Made by a program: the position numbers and the translations under genes
Source of the DNA: Micromonospora matsumotoense
GTDB taxonomy: Bacteria > Actinomycetota > Actinomycetes > Mycobacteriales > Micromonosporaceae
Assembly: GCF_900091525.1 (NCBI RefSeq)
Contig: NZ_FMCU01000007.1
Coordinates: 248,001 to 312,000 of the forward strand
Length of the DNA stretch: 64,000 nt
Direction: 5' to 3'
Shown: piece after piece, positions 60,426-64,000 of the stretch
How the letters are laid out: each line of letters begins with the position of its first letter
Position numbering within the stretch: the first letter of the stretch is position 1
Notes under the pieces: model-generated
Database searches by the model: none
The model's input: the letters and a program-made list of their open reading frames with translations, nothing else
Told to the model about the DNA's origin: nothing

Positions 60426-60896
60426 TCAGGACACCGGGTCGGGTTCGCCGCCGGCCGGCGGCGCCCCGGCGGGCCGCCGGACGCGTGCCGGGCCGTCGTC
60501 GAAGGCCGGGGGGCGGCCCTGCGAGGACACCCGCTCGATCAGCCCGTTGGCCAGTTCCGGGGCGAGCCGGGCCAGGTCGATCAAGCTGTCCAGCACGTCG
60601 TGCGCGTCGGCGGCGTAGCGCCGGGTCAGCTCGCCGCGCTCGCCGGCGGCCGGCAACTGGGCGGCCACCATGTCGATCAGCGAGTGGGTGTCCTTGCGGA
60701 CCCGGCCGGCCACCTCGTCGAAGGCGGCCGGGTCGACCCGTCGGTCGGCGGTGAGCTTCTCCTGAAGGCGGCGGGCGCTGGCGATGCCGGCGGACAGCTC
60801 CTCTTCCAGCACCGACGCCGCCCGGGTGACGGCCGCCGACACCTCGTCGCCGACCTGATCGAAGCGCTCGTCACTGTGCGTGTCACGTTCCGGCAT
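60426..60896 (-). CDS. Small helical protein paired with polyprenyl synthase
   Basis: 156 residues, acidic and helical (ERFDQVGDEVSAAVTRAASV; DEVAGRVRKDTHSLIDMVAA; AADAHDVLDSLIDLARLAPE), with a C-terminal Pro/Gly/Arg tail. No family named; it may be a partner or regulator of the synthase encoded 4 bp downstream. ATG 60896 has GAGGAAGG 8 bases upstream. Confidence 0.75.
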   Translation of the reverse strand: MPERDTHSDERFDQVGDEVSAAVTRAASVLEEELSAGIASARRLQEKLTADRRVDPAAFDEVAGRVRKDTHSLIDMVAAQLPAAGERGELTRRYAADAHDVLDSLIDLARLAPELANGLIERVSSQGRPPAFDDGPARVRRPAGAPPAGGEPDPVS

Positions 60897-61079
60897 GGTG
60901 TCAGCCTTCCTCGATGTGGCTTGTCCAGCGGAGTCTGACACCCAAAGGAACGATCCGGTCACTTACTGTATGGATGTCGACGCAGATTCGGCGCCACCGC
61001 CGCCGGCGGCTGTGATAGGAGCCACCTGCACCCCAATGGGCGTGACGTCCCACACCGCAGGGGCGCTGAGAGACACGAA

Positions 61080-61340
61080 ATGACCGGACACCGCCTGGAT
61101 CAGGAAACCGCCGAGCGACTGCTCAGCGGGCCACTCGCCGGTCCGGCGGGCGGCACCGGGCCACTGGTGGCGCTCCTGACGGCGGTCCGCGCCGCTGCCG
61201 ACCCGGCCGAGCTGCGCGGGGAGTCGGCGGCGATGGCGGCGTTCCGGGCCGCCCGGGCCGACACCCTCCGGACCACCTCACCCGCCCCGCCCCACAGGGC
61301 TCAGCCCGACGGTCGGGCAGGCGGTCAGCCGTCCGGCTGA
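61080..61340 (+). CDS. Small protein resembling the N-terminus of actinomycete anti-sigma-type proteins
   Basis: 86 residues. RLDQETAERLLSGPLAG, VALLTAVRAAADPAELRGES and AAMAAFRAARAD match the opening of proteins encoded after ECF sigma genes in many actinomycetes. Those normally continue into a membrane helix, which is missing here; no sigma gene precedes it. It may be a remnant or a stand-alone short form. Confidence 0.5.
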   Translation: MTGHRLDQETAERLLSGPLAGPAGGTGPLVALLTAVRAAADPAELRGESAAMAAFRAARADTLRTTSPAPPHRAQPDGRAGGQPSG

Positions 61341-61468
61341 CCGGATGGCGACCACTGCGCGGCTGACCTCGGCGGCGTCAGTTCTGCACAGTGTCCCGGC
61401 GGCCGTCCTGCGCCGAGGGACGAGCTGCGCCGCGCGGAACGACCGGGAACCCGGCTGTCTGCCGCTGA

Positions 61469-63537
61469 TCAGCGCAGGCGGGCGCGACGGCCCCGGCGGG
61501 CGGCCGACCGGTCCCGGCCGTACGCGTCGGCCCGCCCCCACCGGCCGGGGACGTCCAGCAGCTCGATCCGGCCGAAACCCTCGGGCAGGGCCGGGTTCAC
61601 CAGCAGATTGTCACCGCAGGGCCGCAACCCGAGGATGGTGCCGAGCAGCATCACCAGGGCACCGGCGGACCACGACTGCGGCCGGCCCGCCATCGGCAGC
61701 TGCACCGGATACCCGGTGGCCGCCCGTGGATATCCGGCGATCACCTCCGGCACCGATCCACCGGCCAGGTCCGCCATCGCGAGGATGCCGGCCGCGACCC
61801 GGGCCGCCTCCTCGTCGTGGTGGTAGCGGCGCAACCCGGCCGCGATCAACGAGTTGTCCGACGGCCACACGGCACCCAGGTGCGCGCCCACCGGGTTGTA
61901 CGCCAACTGCCCGTCGGCGAACGTGCGCACCCCCCAACCGGAGAAGAGCTGCGGCCCCAGCAGGTGGGCGGCGACGGCGCGGGACCGTTCCTCGGGGACG
62001 ATCCCGCTCCACAACAGGTGACCCAGGTTGGACGTCAACGCCTCCACCGGGGTGCCGTCCGGCTCCAGGGCCAGCGCGTAGTGCTCCTGCCGGGGCAGCC
62101 AGAAGTCCCGGTTGAACCGCTCCTTCAGGGCGGCGGCCTCGCGTTGCAGCTGATCGGCGTACTCCGGGTCGGCCCAGAACTCCCGGGCCAGGCGGGCCCC
62201 GCGGATCTTCGCGTCGTAGGCGTAGCCCTGGAGTTCACAGGTGGCCCTCGGCCCGGCCGGTTGCCGGCCGGCGGCGTCCGCGATCGCGTCCGGCGAGTTC
62301 TTCCAGCACTGGTTGACCAGCCCGGTGCGGGTGTCGCGCCGCTGGTAGCGCAGGTAGCCGTCGCCGGTGAGGTCGCCGTACGCGTCGATCCAGTCCAGCG
62401 CCATCCGGGCCGGGTGGCGCAACTCCCGGACCAGCGCCGCGTCGCCGGACCAGCGCTCGTACTCGTCGAGCAGGATCACGAAGAGCGGGGTGGTGTCGGC
62501 GGCCCCGTAGTAGGGCCCGGTCGGCTGGTCGCCGAAGGCGGCCGCCTCGCCGTACCGCAGCTCGGCGAGGATCTTGCCGGGCTCCTCATCGTGCTGGTCG
62601 TCGAGCCGACCGCCCTGGAGCAGGGCGAGCATGCGCAGGGTGTTCGGGGCGAGTTCGGGGGTGAACGGCAGGGTCTGCAGGCAGGTGATCAACGCGTCCC
62701 GGCCGTACAGGGCCATCGCCCAGGGCAGGCCACCCACCGGCACCCGCCCGGGGTAGGCCAGCGGGACGTAGCGCAGCGCGGCCAGGTCGGTCAGCGCCCG
62801 TTCGTACACCGCCGGCAGCCGTTCCTGCTCGCTCACCAGCTGCGGCGCGCGGTCCAGCCAGTCGCGCAGGTCGTGGCGCATGTCGTGGCGGACCCGCAGT
62901 CGGTGTGACTCCAGGCTCTCCCGCAGGTCGTGGCCGCCCTCCCCACGGATGGTCATGCCGACGTGCAGGTCCGTGATCCACTTCCCGTGCGCCGGTACGG
63001 TGATCCGATAGGTGAAGCCGCCCTCGTCGACGTCGGCCGGTGCGGTGCTGGAGACGGTCGCCTCCCGGGCGAAGCGCGCTCCCGTTCGTAGCGCAACCGC
63101 AGCACCCCGTCGGGTGGGGAGGCGGCGGTCGTGACCCGCCGGGGCGTCGGGCTGCGGATCTCCGAGGTGTCGGCGAAGTCGGCGCCGACCTCCATCCGGA
63201 GGACGAAGTCGGCGGGCGCGGCGGAGTGGTTCAGGACGGTGAGCTGTTCGGTGAAGCTGTCGTCGATGGAACGGTGCCGGATCACCGACACGTCCGCGTC
63301 GACGTAGTGGCTCGCGGTGCCGGGGACCAGGAAGAACCGGGTCTCGAAGTAGGTCATGTCGTCCCGGGACAGGGCGTGCAACCGCTGCCCGTCGATGGTG
63401 AGCACCCAGCGGGAGATGAACCGGGTGTCGAAGGAGAACAGCCCCACCGGCGTCCTCGGGTCCACCTCCATGTCACCGTGCGCGTCGCTGACCGCGAAGG
63501 CGTTGCCGGCGACGACGTGGACCCGCTCCTGCTTCAC
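61469..63537 (-). pseudogene. Glycogen debranching enzyme-like protein (amylo-alpha-1,6-glucosidase type), frameshifted
   Basis: The N-terminal part starts at GTG 63537 (KQERVHVVAGNAFAVSDAHG) and reads well through DGVLRLRYERE. Near 63070-63085 the frame is lost at a GCGCGC tract. In the next frame FAREATVSSTAPADVDEGGF, then FTYRITVPAHGKWITDLHVG, leads without a stop into MTIRGEGGHDLRESLESHRL and the C-terminal glucosidase domain (LPWAMALYGRDALITCLQTL; YGAADTTPLFVILLDEYERW; GAVWPSDNSLIAAGLRRYHH). One base change of -1 restores a single protein of about 690 residues. This is either a true frameshift mutation or an assembly error; translation of the 3' part from ATG 62956 alone would lack the N-domain. 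Confidence 0.85.
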
Positions 63538-63911
63538 CGGTGACCGTCCCGCTCCCGGACGACCTGCCGGGGGTGCCGGGCCCCGGGCGTACCGGGGAAG
63601 ATCCGCCGGAGCAGCATCAGCAACCGCATGTTGCCCCGCACCGACAGGTCGTTGCGCAGCAGCGCGGCGGCGAGGTGGGTCCGACCCGACGCCAACCGGT
63701 CGAACACCTCCCGGTCGGCGCGGACGATCAACTCGGCGTCCTCGGCGGACCTGCTGACCTCGACCCGCTGATCGCGGACGGTGAGCCGCCAGTGGGTGGT
63801 GTGCCCGCCCTCGGCGGCATCCAGTCGCAGGGTGCCGGAGGTGGTCTCCGGCAGGTCCGGCCGCCGGCCCGAATCCCACCGGTCCAGGAACTCCGCCACC
63901 GACGTACCCAC
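63534..63911 (-). CDS. SCP2 sterol-binding-domain protein
   Basis: 125 residues. A hydrophobic-tunnel SCP2 fold is suggested by GTLRLDAAEGGHTTHWRLTV, AELIVRADREVFDRLASGRT and LAAALLRNDLSVRGNMRLLM. Such proteins bind lipids, or serve as small domains in actinomycetes. GTG 63911 has GGGAGG. Its stop overlaps the debranching gene's start (GTGA), so both are co-translated; the link is unexplained. Confidence 0.82.
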   Translation of the reverse strand: MGTSVAEFLDRWDSGRRPDLPETTSGTLRLDAAEGGHTTHWRLTVRDQRVEVSRSAEDAELIVRADREVFDRLASGRTHLAAALLRNDLSVRGNMRLLMLLRRIFPGTPGARHPRQVVRERDGHR

Positions 63912-64000
63912 AACCTGCCTCCCCGGGTGCCGTTGCGCTCGTGGCCAGCGTGCCGGCCGGCGGGGTGAGGCCGGCTCACCCGGACCGGGTGGGATCGGCT

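Noticed and set aside
61469..62956. Treating the debranching C-terminal part as an independent complete gene
   Set aside because: Conserved coding sequence continues upstream of ATG 62956 in the same frame (FTYRITVPAHGKWITDLHVG), so it is the 3' part of a frameshifted gene.

Overview
The window is chromosomal DNA of a high-GC (roughly 70-75 %) actinomycete. The Micromonosporaceae are the best guess. This rests on GTG/TTG starts, GGAGG ribosome sites, an Actinobacteria-type ParE/ParC pair, NsrR/Hmp, glycogen GlgE/GlgB and a c-di-AMP riboswitch over a wall-peptidase-like gene; no rRNA or other taxonomic marker is present. No tRNA, rRNA, CRISPR array, transposase or phage gene was seen.

Layout. 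(1) 1-9 kb: the 3' part of glgE, glgB, an App1-type phosphatase-like gene, a GT-C membrane protein, yaaA, a WhiA-like protein without the HTH, and a TAXI-family lipoprotein. (2) 9-11.3 kb: a response regulator/histidine kinase operon that ends 4 bp from the TAXI gene. (3) 11.5-21.7 kb: a wall-teichoic-acid-like block with two membrane-linked CDP-polyol phosphotransferases, a large polytopic protein, a TetR regulator, a TagGH/Wzm-Wzt ABC exporter and a fused CDP-ribitol synthase (IspD-like plus SDR). (4) 21.9-24.9 kb: a C39-like secreted protein under a c-di-AMP (ydaO) riboswitch, and two small envelope proteins. (5) 25-44 kb: a polysaccharide island with an acyltransferase, a pyruvyltransferase, a GT2 and a full set of pseudaminic-acid-type genes (PseI, PseH, PseB, PseC, PseF, PseG). 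Interleaved is a four-gene ACP/AMP-ligase/SDR/phosphopantetheinyl-transferase operon transcribed divergently from pseH. (6) 44-51 kb: an AlkB homologue and the parE-parC topoisomerase IV operon; parE carries a 484-residue intein with an HNH endonuclease. (7) 51-64 kb: a GDSL lipase-like secreted protein, NsrR and flavohaemoglobin, a GT4, a hydrolase, DUF72 and DinB proteins, a polyprenyl synthase pair, and an SCP2/debranching-enzyme operon in which the debranching gene is frameshifted.

How they fit together. Blocks 3 and 5 together look able to make, decorate and export anionic wall polymers: polyol-phosphate chains (CDP-ribitol, TagF-like enzymes, TagGH) and a nonulosonic-acid polymer or decoration of the teichulosonic-acid type. 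The most interesting unit is the carrier-protein operon set against pseH. I infer that it supplies an unusual acyl group to the nonulosonic acid or its polymer; the sequence does not prove this.
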